From positions 17,657-81,656 of the forward strand of contig JAUCBJ010005181.1 in assembly GCA_032718475.1 (NCBI GenBank): a DNA stretch of 64,000 nt. The letters are read 5' to 3'. The DNA is from Nemertoderma westbladi. Taxonomy: Eukaryota > Xenacoelomorpha > Nemertodermatida > Nemertodermatidae. The notes below the pieces were generated by a model. That model saw only the letters and a program-made list of their open reading frames with translations, made no database searches and was not told the origin of the DNA. A program made the translations under genes and the position numbers. Every line of letters starts with the position of its first letter. Position 1 is the first letter of the stretch. Shown here piece by piece: positions 33,820 through 44,930 of the stretch.

Positions 33820-36800
33820 TCACGGGTTTAAATAACTTTGATTTACTCGTCCGGGTTTTAGGTTTGACTTTCTCCGCTCCCTTGGCTTGTCTAATCTCAG
33901 CCGTGGTAAGATGAGGAGCCATTCATCTTCTTCTTTACTTAGGAAGTCGGGTCCACCTAACCAGTCCGGAGTATCTATCAGTTCTTGAGGAGTTGCTCCT
34001 CTGGAGGCGATGTCGGCTGGATTAATCATCCCAGGGCAATGTCTCCATTGATCTACCTTAGTGCGACTAAGTATAATGGCTACTCTGTTGGTAACGAAGA
34101 CGCTGAACTGACAGACTTCATTGGTTATATACTCCAAAACGAGTAAAGCATCAGTCCAATAGACAGTTTTCTCCAGTGGATAGTCGATCTGTTCTGTTAC
34201 ATTCCGGCCGATGGCTGTAGCGTATAGAGCCACCTTTAACTCCGCTCGAGGAACTCGTAGTTTGTTGTTTACCAAGGCCTTAGAAGTAACCAAGGCGACT
34301 TTAATTCCATCCGGAGTTTCAACTCTCAAGTAGGCTACTATACCTATTCCCATATTGCTGACGTCTCCAAACACATGGAGTTGATAGGAATACGTGGGGA
34401 GAACGTGACCAAAATAGGAACGGGAAATCGTAAAGTTCTCGATGGATGGCAGAGAATCTTCCCATTTCATCCACTTCTTTAGCAGTTCTCCCTTAAGTGG
34501 ATCGTCCCACGAGTGGTTTTCAAGCCACATTTGTTGCACTAAGCTCCGAGCAACCAATATAACTGGGCTAATAAATCCCAATGGATCAAAATAAGTGCTC
34601 AGGATACTTAGACAAATCCATTTAGTTCGAATTGGATTATCTCGCTGTTTTAGCTGGAAAAACAGGATATCTCTCTCCGTGTCCCATTTCAAACCAAGCG
34701 TCTTGGTTTCTGGAAGATCGTCTTTGATTAGGTCCAGGTCTTTAACTCCTCGGTCTTCTACCGGGATCGATTCCAGAAACTCACGGGAGTTACTTGTGAA
34801 TTTAGTTAGTCGAAATCCACCACGTTTCAAACACTCTACCATTCCCTTGGCAACATCAATGGCTTCTTCCACCGATGGGAGGGACTTTAAATTATCGTCC
34901 ATGTATATATCCCGTTTGATGTTGTCGATAACCGCTTTAGAGAAGGCGTCTCGGTTGTCATCAGCAGTGGTGCGCACTACTGAACAGGCGTTCGAGGGGC
35001 TCGAGATGATCCCAAAAGCCTGGATGGTCATCCAGTACTCCACCGGTTTTTGATTGAGGTCTCCTTCAGGCCACCACAGAAATCGTAGGCTGTCTCGATC
35101 CCTATCCAGCGCCTTAACTTGTAAGAACATGCCTTCTATATCCGAGGCGAAGGCGATCGAATATTGCCGTAATCTTAAGAGTATTCCCAACAAGGATTGG
35201 AGTAAGTTGGGTCCCGGCAACAACTCAGAGTTAAGGGATTGGCCCATGTAAAGGGCGGAGCCGTCAAATACTACCCGAACTTCGTTGGGTTTACCGGGTT
35301 TGGGAACGTAATGATGGGTTAGATAATACGTTCTCTCAGTTATGGGTGTTTCTTCTGGTACTCGCTCCGCATATCCCTTATCGATGAATTTCTTCAGCTG
35401 GGTCTTGTACATCTCTTTAGCTGAAGCATTTGCCGTAAGGCGCCGATGTAGTTGCGCGATTCTCTTCTCCGCCAAAGGTCGGTTATTTATAAAGTTGGGT
35501 TCTCGCCTTCGGAATGGCAGACCAATCTCATACCTCCCTTGATCTCTAAGGAAACGTGTAGTCGTTTCCTGGATCTGCTTGGCTCTTTCCTCCTCGACCG
35601 ATAGTGCTTTGTCGTAGGAATTAGGCTCTACAGCTTCTTGAGTAAAGAATCGTACGGCGTGTTCGTCGCGAATCTTAGCGTTGTGTCGAGTTTGCACTTG
35701 GTGCACTTGGTTTCTCCAAGCTTCACTTTCAGTGAGGAGGTCGATTGTATTTTCCTCGTCAAATAATTGGGTAATATCGTCGTTATCTGAGGAGTATGGT
35801 GTTCCCTCAGGTGTGATTTCTCCCTCACTGATTTCTTCTTCCCATTCACTCACCTGATGTATTTGTTCAGTGGGTAATCTTTCCATGAGCGTTCTACGGG
35901 AAGGTCCAGTGAAGTACCAACCTACTCTAGTTCTTCCCGCATAGGTTTGCAATGGTTGCGGTCGAGCAGGTCGTTTCTCTAATGTCTCAAGCGCCTCATG
36001 CGCATTTTGGCCAATCAATATTTGCACCCATGGGTAGTCGGTGTTGAATCTAGGGATATTATGTTGCTGGGTAAAATCGTCTTCATCCCAGTTGTAAGGT
36101 TCTACTTGGCTGGTAGCAAAGTTCTTTATCGCCACCATTTTTACTGACCTTATGCTGTGTTCTCCTAGTTCGTCTTGGGGAGTGGACAACGCGCCTACAT
36201 AGTAGTCTGTAGCTACTGTAGATTTCCAAACCTGCATAATTCCTGAAAGGTTCAACTTAGTTCGGAACTTGGGTTGTCCAGCAAAGATGTCTTCGGCTAG
36301 TTCTTTGTCGATGAATGTTCCTGTGCTGCCGGAGTCCAGGAGGGCGTTGACTATAAAACTCTTACCTAATCCGTGGACTCTTAGCTGAACTACGGGGAAT
36401 TCCCGGATTCCGATGTTGGAAGTTGGCGCTTTCCAAGATAGTTGTCTGTCAGGAATAACCGGGTGCGCTTTGTTATCGGTTTCAGTCTCATACGTAAGCG
36501 CTCGGTACACCGCGGTGTTTATCATATAACAGGATTCGTTTTCGTCGGAGAATTCATCCGTATAAAATCCTTCCATCTCAGAACTTTGGTCAGTGTCGTT
36601 CACATCACTGAATTGGACATGTAGTTCGGACTCACTTACCTGACTCGGGCTGTTTCTTTCAAATTCGGTGTGCAGCAAGATATGATGTTTCGCGCCGCAC
36701 TTAGCACACCTCGCGTCGGAGTAACAGGTTCGCCGTTGGTGTCCTTGTCTGAGACAATTATAACACAACCTCTTATCCCACATGACTTCGCGTCTATCCT

Positions 36801-37155
36801 TTAAGGATTTCTTTAAGAATTCATCACACACACTTAAACGATGGGGACCGTCACACAATGCACATTTTGGTTTGATGTTACTTACTTTACCTTGGGTAGT
36901 GTTGTGCACACTCGTTCTTTCCTCGGGCTTTCTTCCCTGAATTCTCTTAGGAGACGTAGGAGGAGTTTTTGTTACCTGTTCTCTCCTGTCACTGGTTTGA
37001 GACTTAAATTTACTTACGTCTTTAGGTGCTTTGTTGACATAGTAAGATCTTTCGGTGTCTTTCCCGCTGTTCTCCTCTTGAGAGGTTTGGCTTTCGCCGT
37101 CGTCTGTATAACACACTGGTGTTACCTTTCTCCTAGAAACGGGTTTTTCACTCAC
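33820..37155 (-). CDS. Pao pol ORF: zinc knuckles, protease, reverse transcriptase, RNase H
   Basis: 1,111 codons without a stop. The N-terminal part is a basic linker, then CYNCLRQGHQRRTC and CAKCGAKHHILLH knuckles (near residues 130-170), then the aspartic protease LLDSGSTGTFID (near 275). The reverse transcriptase has SDIEGMFLQV and the catalytic YMDD (codons at about 34890-34915), with TIQAFGIISSPSNA between. RNase H is suggested by VFGDVSNMGIGIVAYL and VYWTDALLVLEYI. This order is that of BEL/Pao elements, where pol normally continues into an integrase, which is missing here. The catalytic residues look intact, so the element decayed recently or was mobilised in trans. Confidence 0.92.
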   Translation of the reverse strand: MSEKPVSRRKVTPVCYTDDGESQTSQEENSGKDTERSYYVNKAPKDVSKFKSQTSDRREQVTKTPPTSPKRIQGRKPEERTSVHNTTQGKVSNIKPKCALCDGPHRLSVCDEFLKKSLKDRREVMWDKRLCYNCLRQGHQRRTCYSDARCAKCGAKHHILLHTEFERNSPSQVSESELHVQFSDVNDTDQSSEMEGFYTDEFSDENESCYMINTAVYRALTYETETDNKAHPVIPDRQLSWKAPTSNIGIREFPVVQLRVHGLGKSFIVNALLDSGSTGTFIDKELAEDIFAGQPKFRTKLNLSGIMQVWKSTVATDYYVGALSTPQDELGEHSIRSVKMVAIKNFATSQVEPYNWDEDDFTQQHNIPRFNTDYPWVQILIGQNAHEALETLEKRPARPQPLQTYAGRTRVGWYFTGPSRRTLMERLPTEQIHQVSEWEEEISEGEITPEGTPYSSDNDDITQLFDEENTIDLLTESEAWRNQVHQVQTRHNAKIRDEHAVRFFTQEAVEPNSYDKALSVEEERAKQIQETTTRFLRDQGRYEIGLPFRRREPNFINNRPLAEKRIAQLHRRLTANASAKEMYKTQLKKFIDKGYAERVPEETPITERTYYLTHHYVPKPGKPNEVRVVFDGSALYMGQSLNSELLPGPNLLQSLLGILLRLRQYSIAFASDIEGMFLQVKALDRDRDSLRFLWWPEGDLNQKPVEYWMTIQAFGIISSPSNACSVVRTTADDNRDAFSKAVIDNIKRDIYMDDNLKSLPSVEEAIDVAKGMVECLKRGGFRLTKFTSNSREFLESIPVEDRGVKDLDLIKDDLPETKTLGLKWDTERDILFFQLKQRDNPIRTKWICLSILSTYFDPLGFISPVILVARSLVQQMWLENHSWDDPLKGELLKKWMKWEDSLPSIENFTISRSYFGHVLPTYSYQLHVFGDVSNMGIGIVAYLRVETPDGIKVALVTSKALVNNKLRVPRAELKVALYATAIGRNVTEQIDYPLEKTVYWTDALLVLEYITNEVCQFSVFVTNRVAIILSRTKVDQWRHCPGMINPADIASRGATPQELIDTPDWLGGPDFLSKEEDEWLLILPRLRLDKPRERRKSNLKPGRVNQSYLNP

Positions 37156-37176
37156 CTTATTTTCCGGTGTCTTCTC

Positions 37177-37680
37177 TCAGGACTGCTTTAGGAGCTGTAA
37201 TTTTACCTCTCCATCTAAAAATGACATGAGATCAGTCATGGTAGGGTCTCTTTGTTGTTGTTCCATCATATATAGAACTCTTTTGTCCCAACGAGTACCT
37301 ACTCCACCCTTTGGCAAGGTAGATGCTACAGCTCCAATAACCATAGAACTCTGATATTCATGAGACTTACCTAGCCAATCTAATTGTCTACAGATCTCCT
37401 GGATCTCATCGGAAAATTCTATAATCCCACTGCTAAGAAACTTTCGGGGCGCTACCAATTTCGCATACAAATACCTAGCTATGTTAGTCCTATTACCATA
37501 CCTGATGTTTAGTGTATCCCAAACTTGTCTTAATCCATCTGGATGTCCAATAAACTTTAATGCCATTAACTTGGGAGATCCTTCCAAGCACTCGATGATG
37601 AATCTAAGTTTCTCTCCGTTAGATAGCACAGAGTTCTGTATGTTATCTTTATAATATTCATTAAAAGGTAACCATTTCAT
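37177..37680 (-). pseudogene. Pao gag core (DUF1759)
   Basis: 167 codons matching the DUF1759 gag region: KWLPFNEYYKDNI, LSNGEKLRFIIECLEGSP, VWDTLNIRYGN and LMSFLDGEVKLQLL. The domain actually begins upstream of the first Met, at WPKKVLRVKVVKFNGDE, in the same frame and after the UAA at 37741. It ends in a UGA at 37177, seven codons before the first Met of the pol ORF in the same frame. Confidence 0.85.
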
Positions 37681-37740
37681 CTCATCTCCGTTGAACTTGA
37701 CGACTTTGACGCGTAAAACTTTCTTGGGCCATCGTATTAT

Positions 37741-38502
37741 TTAATATCGAGTTAGATCGGTATATAAATTTCTCGGATTATGATCAGGTCTATATGGAAT
37801 ATCATTATCAACAGTTTTATAATTACCCTTAATAGGGTTTACTATAGGAGTTTCTACTTCACTAGCAGTATAGATGCGTGTAGGCTCCACACCTTGCGCA
37901 TGAAATACTTCAGACCTAACAGGTTGACACATTGTTACAGGGGGTGGTGGTATACCCCTTTGTATATTTACTAATTTATCGCGTTCTAACACGATACTCT
38001 GCTGCACTTCTTGCAACTCTAACCTACCTTCTCTTACTGTTCCCTTTAACTGTTGAACAGTCCCTTCCATCTCTCGGACCTGCTGGGAGGAACGCAATCG
38101 ATTTTCCTCCAATTGTCCGAGCAGGAGATCCATTCCCCGCCATCGCTCATCCACCCCCTCTACCGCCAAAGCGGGAGCCAGCAACATAGTAGCGGGTAGA
38201 CGAGGGACGACGGGCGACAAATCATTGATGTCTCGCTCGGCGTCCAGGACTGGGACAGATTCAGGGGCCATTCTACAGGGCACAGGTAATTTAGTACTGT
38301 GCAAAGGGAATTTAGAGTTCGGTTCTGGAAGTACAGGGGTCTCTATCACAGAGGGAGTGGCTTCGAGAACAGGCCTAATTATTTCAGGCTCATCTACTAT
38401 AGTAGGGAGTCTTTCTACTCTAATAATTTGGTCTGTGGGTTCTGTACTACCTAAGTCTACACTAACTAGTTGCCTTCTCACAGCTGGGGGCAAATTAGGC
38501 AA
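37741..38502 (-). pseudogene. Pao gag linker ORF
   Basis: 253 codons, rich in Pro, Glu and Val in the first half, then a heptad-like stretch (MDLLLGQLEENRLRSSQQVREMEG...) that predicts a coiled coil. No named domain. It is in the same frame as the DUF1759 piece (37177-37680) and as the Lys/Ala-rich piece (38530-38943), separated from each by one stop codon, so all three are read as parts of one gag. Confidence 0.65.
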
Positions 38503-38529
38503 TTTCTGACGGTGGGGCGTTCTTCTACG

Positions 38530-38943
38530 TCAGCTGGAAAGAGATCTATTTCCTCCACCTTCAGGATCTGTCATATCGCCTTCATCAGATGATGTAAATC
38601 CCTGTCTCTTGGGAGTAGATCGACTTATCATCTGCATATGACTAGCTGTTATCTGTTTATTTAAGTAGTCTTGCTTCTCTTGAAGATTTTCCAACTCTAG
38701 TTGGGTTGTCTCTTCAGATGCCCTCCGTTTTGTTTCCGCCACCGCCACTGCCGCCTTTCTTTCCACTTCTGCAGCTACTGCTGTCGCTTTTCTTTCCGCC
38801 TCTGCCGCTTTTCTTTCCGCTTCTGCAGCTGCTGCTGCCGCTTTTCTTTCAGCCTCTATCGCTGCCGCTTCCTGTCTGTCTTCTATCTGTTTTTTCTTTA
38901 GCTGTTTTTTCTTGGACCCTAACGATGCGGATTCTTTCATCAA
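38530..38943 (-). pseudogene. Pao gag Ala/Glu/Lys-rich coiled-coil segment
   Basis: 137 codons dominated by EAERKAAA-type repeats, a long charged helix or coiled coil. It overlaps the end of the next upstream ORF in another frame. The natural join is near 38.93 kb, where ARFDE in one frame continues as LMKESASLGSKKK in the other. This implies a single indel or a frameshift site. Confidence 0.65.
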
Positions 38944-40051
38944 ATCTAGCTCGATCCACTGCTAACCTTTCCGCATCTAATGAGTCTAGCACAAATTTGG
39001 CTCCCTCACTATTAGGGTGAAGTCCAGCTAGCCATCTCCTTAACTCTTTGTCTCCTATAAATCGTTGATAGTCTGACAGATAGATGTCAATGGCATCCTT
39101 CTTCTGAGGTTTCTCTGATGTCGCTTCGCTTTCCACCTGAGAAAAGGTAGCGTCTGTTGATTCTCCGTGGGTCGAGCGCTCAGTTAGCTGAATTTTCCAT
39201 TGGGTCATTCCTAGGACTTTAAGACTCACCCGTTGGAACGAAGTATTTACGGCAACTTGCAATGACGTGTCTTGGCTTCTCTTCGAGGCTTCCTCAAAGG
39301 CTGAAAGGATTAGTCTGATTCTTAGGATTCGTTCTCGAACTTGATAAAGCAGCTCTCCCTGCTCTTGAGGTCCCTGGGGTTGTTGGAACAGTTGTTCCTC
39401 TAATCGCTCCAAAGAGCTGAAGAATCCCTGTACATATCCGGCTGCCGACCTCTTCCACACAGCTGGATCTCTAGTGTCCTTTACCACTCCCATCCTGTAT
39501 AAGTCCTCCCAGGCAGCTTCCGATAAGTTAAACAGGAGTCCAGGTCCGGGGAAGTTCCATTGCGTCTCGACAATAGACTTCAGTTCCTCCTTTGTGTATC
39601 CCGCATAACTGTCCTTGGTCGATCGCTTACTTCTCGCCCAATCGATTTGATGTTCCTCCACCGCAATCAATACTCTAGTGAGTACGGCTTCAGGAAGAAT
39701 GAGAAGTGGATCCGAATAAACCGCTTCTGCTATCTTTGCTCCACACTCGGGTGTCAACTCTACAGTATCTGAACTACTGGAGCTATCGGGCCACTGAGAA
39801 ATAAGTTCTCGGTTCGGGTGTTGCTGCTGTTTAACAGCTGCCTCTTGGTCCCGTTTGACTTGAGCCCGAGTGCCTATGATAGACCTATGATGCTTTACTA
39901 GCCTAGGATCTGATACTACTACTGGAGGGATGACCTTTCTTACAGTAGGAGGGGACTTGAACTTTGGTCTCAGATGTTCCGCACTCCTATCTGAATCGCA
40001 GACTGTTGTTTCTAGGAGACTATCTGACAGAGTTTGCTTTGTGTCAGCCAT
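38849..40051 (-). CDS. Pao gag N-terminal ORF
   Basis: 400 codons starting MADTKQTLSDSLLE. The body is predicted largely helical, with no family I can name with certainty: acidic N-terminus, a Gln-rich stretch near residue 72, and a block ending YLSDYQRFIGDKELRRWLAG. It is placed here as the start of the Pao polyprotein because of strand, spacing and the frame-jump continuity into the Ala/Lys-rich segment. The last 30 residues (from FDERIRIV) probably lie past the frameshift. Confidence 0.6.
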   Translation of the reverse strand: MADTKQTLSDSLLETTVCDSDRSAEHLRPKFKSPPTVRKVIPPVVVSDPRLVKHHRSIIGTRAQVKRDQEAAVKQQQHPNRELISQWPDSSSSSDTVELTPECGAKIAEAVYSDPLLILPEAVLTRVLIAVEEHQIDWARSKRSTKDSYAGYTKEELKSIVETQWNFPGPGLLFNLSEAAWEDLYRMGVVKDTRDPAVWKRSAAGYVQGFFSSLERLEEQLFQQPQGPQEQGELLYQVRERILRIRLILSAFEEASKRSQDTSLQVAVNTSFQRVSLKVLGMTQWKIQLTERSTHGESTDATFSQVESEATSEKPQKKDAIDIYLSDYQRFIGDKELRRWLAGLHPNSEGAKFVLDSLDAERLAVDRARFDERIRIVRVQEKTAKEKTDRRQTGSGSDRG

Positions 40052-42954
40052 GTTTGATTGTACAGTTGAATGCCTACTACTATAACGACAGTTAAAGCAA
40101 ATCTAGTAATTTAGTATTAACTGTAAGCCTAGTAATTAATTACCGATATCGTTACTCAATGTAACGCGATATATATAATATATTAGAATACCGGTATACA
40201 CTTATAGTATATATATAAGTATTAATATAGACTAGGGTTTGTCACAGAATACCGGTATATAATTTCAGCATAAATTTATATAAATATATATAATGAGCCT
40301 ACTATAAATACCAGTATACAGCATACACTTATAGTATATATAAGTATGATTATAGACTAGAATTAATTACAGAATACCGGTATATAATTTCAGCTTAAAT
40401 TTATAGAAATAAATATAATAAGCCTATCGTAAATACCGGTATGTCAATTATTTTATAATAACTGAATTTCTGAATTTTAGGGTTACTTTTCTTTACTTTA
40501 TTACTGTTATTAAGCAGTAGTCAAACTGATATTAAGACCTAATTGATGGATAACAGGCCTACTATTTTATAAATCGGTTTGAGTTGATTTATAATATATA
40601 TATACCCGTATAATGTGTTTTTGTCAATGTTTGAAATAAATGTTATTATTTCTGGTAAGGAGTCACTACACAGAAGCTGAACGCTCTCAGTGGAGTGCTA
40701 CTTGTTGGACACTAAAACAAATAATTCTACTTGACTAAGTTACTTATTACTACAAATTACATACAATTACTGTGTGAGATTACAATCTCTAAATAAACAC
40801 AAAAAATTACACATACAAATTTCAGGGTAATTTTACAGGAAATCTACAAACCAGCCTAACAAGGAGTTAGAATTTCTGGTTCTTACAAACGGACAGGAAA
40901 CTACGGTATTTGAAAATAATTAAGCAGTAGTAAATAAATTGCGTTGTCCAGATAAGAAAATACCACCGTCTGACGACTTATAGTCTTTAGCTCTACAGCT
41001 CTATAAGTACTACGTTATGTACCCGGAGTGTCCTTACCTAGAAGTTAATTACCGCAGCCAACCAGAGCTAACGTGCCTATTAACCACTTTACAACACAAA
41101 TATACTGCCTATACACTAATTACCTTCGGAAAGTACTGTACACTAAACCCTAAATTAGGTACAAGTACTTATACAACAAATAACCAGCAGTTAAATATAC
41201 TTGTACAGCTAAAAGAACCACGGTATCTGCTGGAGTGACTAGAGCATAAAATCACCAGTCTTTACCTACGCCAAGCAGCCCTGATGTAGTACCGGGGTTA
41301 ATTTAACTATAACGGTATGTATAACAAGCACAATTACTGTAGGAATAAACTTAGGGAGTTATGTAGGTTGCGAATACTCGAATAGACTCTGAATAATAAA
41401 TATTACGCTATCCGTGCAGACTATACAAACAAAATACAGACCAAACGTTGGCAGACTACTATCAAGCCTAAATAAACTACAGTATATGCAGACTCCAAAA
41501 TGGTTAGTTAGTAGGCGTTCTAACCGAGTAGTATGACTTATTCTTTCGGGGGGGATTTACCTTACAGCACTGGATGCCCCCACCTTCCTAACTAGTACTT
41601 TATCGGACATACACTCTACACACACTGCAATCTCTTCAGACTTAACAACAGTCAGACAACAATCCAGCCTACAAATTATTTATACAATCTGAGCAGGCTT
41701 ACACGCCTTCTGCTCAATATTACACTTACATATAAATAAAACTGACAGAAATAAGTAAAATCCCAATAAAAAACCAGGGCGGCCGTCCCTGATTAAATAT
41801 CAAGACCTACCGGTATATAATTATCAAAATCGAATAATACTGCTGTATATGTAAGTACCGGTTCGGGTAGTCGGGCAGTTAGGCCTACAGCTTACCGTTC
41901 GACCGGTACTTTCGACTTTATTGCCTACGGTGCAATAAAGAATCTAAAATCTATTATTGTTCGCGCTTTCAGACCTTTAGCAGTTTAACCTGCCAATTTT
42001 AGGTGTCCTCTTGTTTATAAATCGACTTTAGCCTATAACAATTATTTAGTACACATGAAGTAACATTAGCCGAAGCCAGTCTATGCGCGATCATTCACCC
42101 ACAGTGTAGGGAGACTGGATTCGGGTGCTTTGAATTTATTGCGTTGCAGACCTACTGTATTATTCGATTGATTGTTACTATATAATCTCTGACAATATTA
42201 TTCACTTTCGGGGAAATATTAACAGTTCCTTTGGGACGTGGCGCTTTAAGTATAAAACAGAGTTATGACTTATACTAAACACAACGAGATGGCTACTGAT
42301 TTTCGTAAATAGCGCATTCTTTAGGAGATGCTTTATTATCTGTCACACTGCTGCATACGACTTCACACTGCTGCACACTGATCTGCCGATATTCACTGAA
42401 TTTGACCATATATAAGGAGGATAGCAACTGACACATGTAGGGATTATGAAATAGCATTTAATTCACACTAAAACCACTATAATGTAAGTCGCAATTGCTA
42501 CCGGTAACAGGTCCCTCTTACCTTCAGTAATCAAGAAGATTGGGGTTTTATGATTATTTATCGATATTCTCCAAATATAACAACATATCCATCAACATAT
42601 AACAATTAATAACAGACAGTAAACAGCAATGTTTCAGGTCAGATGTGTGACCGTAGTTTGACAAGTTGACAGGATAATAGATTTACGTTCTTATAATCAA
42701 AGCCGTCTAATGTTGGCCAAAGTCTGAAACTTCTAACACAGAAGTACAGAAGAATTTCCAAGTAGTTGTTCTCGCTCAGAAAGGTAAACAAAGACCGTAA
42801 TGCATTGCGCGGTTTTCCGTAGGCCTCTGTGCAAGATAAAATGAAAATCGCTCTGATTGGCTGAGCGATCTGAACAAAGAGGTTCCACATCGACAGTAAA
42901 TCAGCTGACAGATTTCGTCATCTGAACTACAATCTATTTAGAGTATTAGCGCAT
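40052..42954. other. AT-rich stretch without recognisable gene
   Basis: This may include the 5' untranslated and terminal-repeat region of the Pao element, but I found no matching partner near 33 kb. It holds a 125-bp direct repeat (for example accggtatataatttcagc at 40251 and 40376) and many ATACCGGTAT words. Frames above 60 codons here have no recognisable domain. Confidence 0.55.
40186..40445 (+). repeat. Direct repeat, 125-bp period, two copies
   Basis: agaataccggtatataattt at about 40247 recurs at 40372, with cacttatagtatatataagt before it and an aataccggtat word after it in both copies. It is AT-rich and non-coding. Confidence 0.7.
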
Positions 42955-43095
42955 TGCGGCATAAAATGGCTTGTTATGTCCGCTAAAACACCTACAGGGT
43001 ACATTGAGGAGAAAATGGCTTGTAATGTCCACTAAAACAACTGAACAGTTCACTGCGGCGAAAAACGACTGGTTATATCCGCAAAAGCTTTTACA
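42955..43095 (+). repeat. Three degenerate copies of a roughly 53-bp repeat
   Basis: aaaatggcttgttatgtccg, then aaaatggcttgtaatgtcca, then aaaacgactggttatatccg, each followed by c.aaaa and spaced about 50 bases apart. Short and non-coding. Confidence 0.55.
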
Positions 43096-43133
43096 AAGTG
43101 GGTGGTGTGTTCTTCCATCCTGGGGTAGTTATC

Positions 43134-43322
43134 TTAATCGGTTACGAGAATGAGCTCCTGGTACGATTGAAACATCCGTTCATATCGGTGGAGGGTATTC
43201 CTGATCTTCTGGAGCTGAGTTTGTATATCACTGAGGGGGGTCTTGACTCCTTTTAGCTGTTTCTCGAAATGGTTATAGGCCCGAGTAACCCCGCCCTTGA
43301 GAGCACCCAACCGACGTGCCAC
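43134..43322 (-). pseudogene. Pao-type gag N-terminal fragment
   Basis: 62 codons: a basic helix LGALKGGVTRAYNHFEKQL followed by LSDIQTQLQKI..TLHRYERMFQSYQELI. This is the layout of the LK..LTR..N..K amino-terminal helix pair found at the start of many Pao gag proteins. No further gag follows in frame, so it is a fragment. It is separate from the element that ends at 40051. Confidence 0.5.
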
Positions 43323-44150
43323 GTTCTTTACATTCGGGACCTCGTCGGTTTATGAGTCTATATGAGGAACTGTTCCTTCAGTATCGTAGGCATTGTCCTC
43401 CATCATTCTAGACCTTCATTTATCGACAGGTATGCAATATCATAAAATAGCTCGTTGTATGTCTCATATTCTGCCTGAACCACTCGGGGGGTGATTCTAA
43501 ATCGTCCCACGTTGGTTCCCTGTACCTCAACTCTATCTGCCAGATTCCTGGTTCGACTTGTATTAGATCAATGGGTGTGATTGATAATTCTATTCCCTGC
43601 TAACGACTCTCTTCTAATGACCTGCCGACTACGACTTCTAGACTGTTTGTGTTGAGTTTGTGCATTAATTAAACCATGACTTTTTCTCAAATCAAATACC
43701 AGAGTTTCCTCGTAGTGGGTGCTGGTTAAGCACGTAGAGAGTTTGAAGAACACTTGCGGCTGTTCAATTCCCAACTTCCACCAGTTGAAATTGGCCGCGT
43801 ATTATTCTCAACTTTGTTGCCGTTATTCCCGACACCAGGGGGGGAAACGCCGATGCTGGAGGTGGAACTTTCAGACCGCTATGTCCCGGCCAGTCACCGG
43901 ATATTGGGAGTGGAGAAGGACGTTGTCTTAAATGCAGAGTAGAAAAGGAGTTTTGTTGGTTGGATATTAATCTTTATTTGATCGACACTCTGAACTCTAA
44001 TTTGCACTCTGAAATATTGCACTCTGTTACACTCTGATTGAGAATAATTTGGGCTTCCCCACACCAATATACCAAATATTCACAATAATACACAATATGA
44101 AATTCCTACAGTAAATTATTTAATTACCCTACTGTTTGCTTAACTTTCAG
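43323..44150. other. Stretch with no recognised gene
   Basis: A + strand frame of about 70 codons ending at 43942 (HLRLFNSQLPPVEIGRVLFS, then LEVELSDRYVPASHRILGVE) looks protein-like but matches no family I know and is closed by a stop shortly upstream. It may be a relic of another retroelement. Confidence 0.35.
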
Positions 44151-44189
44151 ATTTTGACCTAACTAATGTTCCCCATTTTCCCTCAGTCC

Positions 44190-44930
44190 TAGTCCCGGTA
44201 CAGTAGTGTCAGCATCGGTCGATTCTTTGCTTGTCTGCTCCACCCTTCCTGATCCCATACGGGTCAGTCATTAGGAAAGCGGCGCGGCTTAGCTAGGGAT
44301 TCTGTCGGTTCGTCGCAGGGTCCCAACTACCTATGCTTACCGACTCCAGGCTCCAGGCGCTTTCAGGCTCGTAATCACATTAGTAGTCGAGAACCCACTC
44401 CGAATAGTCGGTTTGCCAGTAAAGTCTGGTCCTCTGTCTTTCGACCCTGTCGCATGTCCATCCCACCCTTCCCCATCCCTAACAGGATCGGTCCTCAGGA
44501 AAGCGGTACGGCTTAGCTAGGGGTCTGTCAGCCCGTTGTGAGCCCCAACTGTCGGAGCTTTCCGAGTTCTTTTCAGGCTCGTACTAACGCCAGTCGTGGA
44601 GCCCACGCCAGGAAGTCAGTCCTCGTTGAACCCTTCCTTTCCGTCCAGTCATCGGCCCTTCATAAATCCCCGGCTTATCGAACGGCGTCCGAGTCCTTTT
44701 CAGGCTCAGTCGTCGCCAACAACCAGGAACCGTTCCAGACCTGTCAGTCGATTCTTCGCAAGTCCCCAATGCGAAAACTCCGCCCGAGTCCTTTTCAGGC
44801 TCAGTCGTAGCCAACGCACCAGGAACCACTTAGGATCTGTCGGTCCCTTCGCAAATCCCTAGCACATCGAGAAACGCCCGAGTCCTTTTCAGGCTCAGTC
44901 GCCACTGATGGCCAGGGACCGCTAAGGGCA
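44190..44930. repeat. Complex satellite with 223-bp and roughly 92-bp periods
   Basis: cacccttcc, then ggaaagcgg.gcggcttagctagg and a gtctgtc.g block occur at about 44241 and again 223 bp later at 44464. From 44560 on, the word gagtccttttcaggctcagt recurs at about 44690, 44785 and 44878, roughly 92-95 bp apart. On the - strand this word reads EPEKDS, as in the Pao gag at 31.75 kb. GC content is higher than in the flanks. Confidence 0.75.

Larger units (their letters stand above)
33424..40051 (-). mobile_element. BEL/Pao retrotransposon, nearly full gag-pol, integrase core deleted
   Basis: Reading right to left: an N-terminal gag ORF, a Lys/Glu/Ala-rich coiled coil, a proline-rich linker, the DUF1759 gag core, zinc knuckles, protease, reverse transcriptase and RNase H, then a jump to a DUF5641-like tail. 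From 38943 leftwards everything except a short frameshifted piece near 33.8 kb is in one frame, interrupted by single stops at 38530-38532 (UGA), 37741-37743 (UAA) and 37177-37179 (UGA). A frameshift lies near 38.93 kb. The D,D,E integrase domain is absent. Terminal repeats and primer-binding site could not be identified. Confidence 0.88.

Noticed and set aside
38701-39020. + strand Pro/Phe-rich frames
   Set aside because: They are shadows of the Ala/Glu/Lys-rich Pao gag coiled coil on the - strand.
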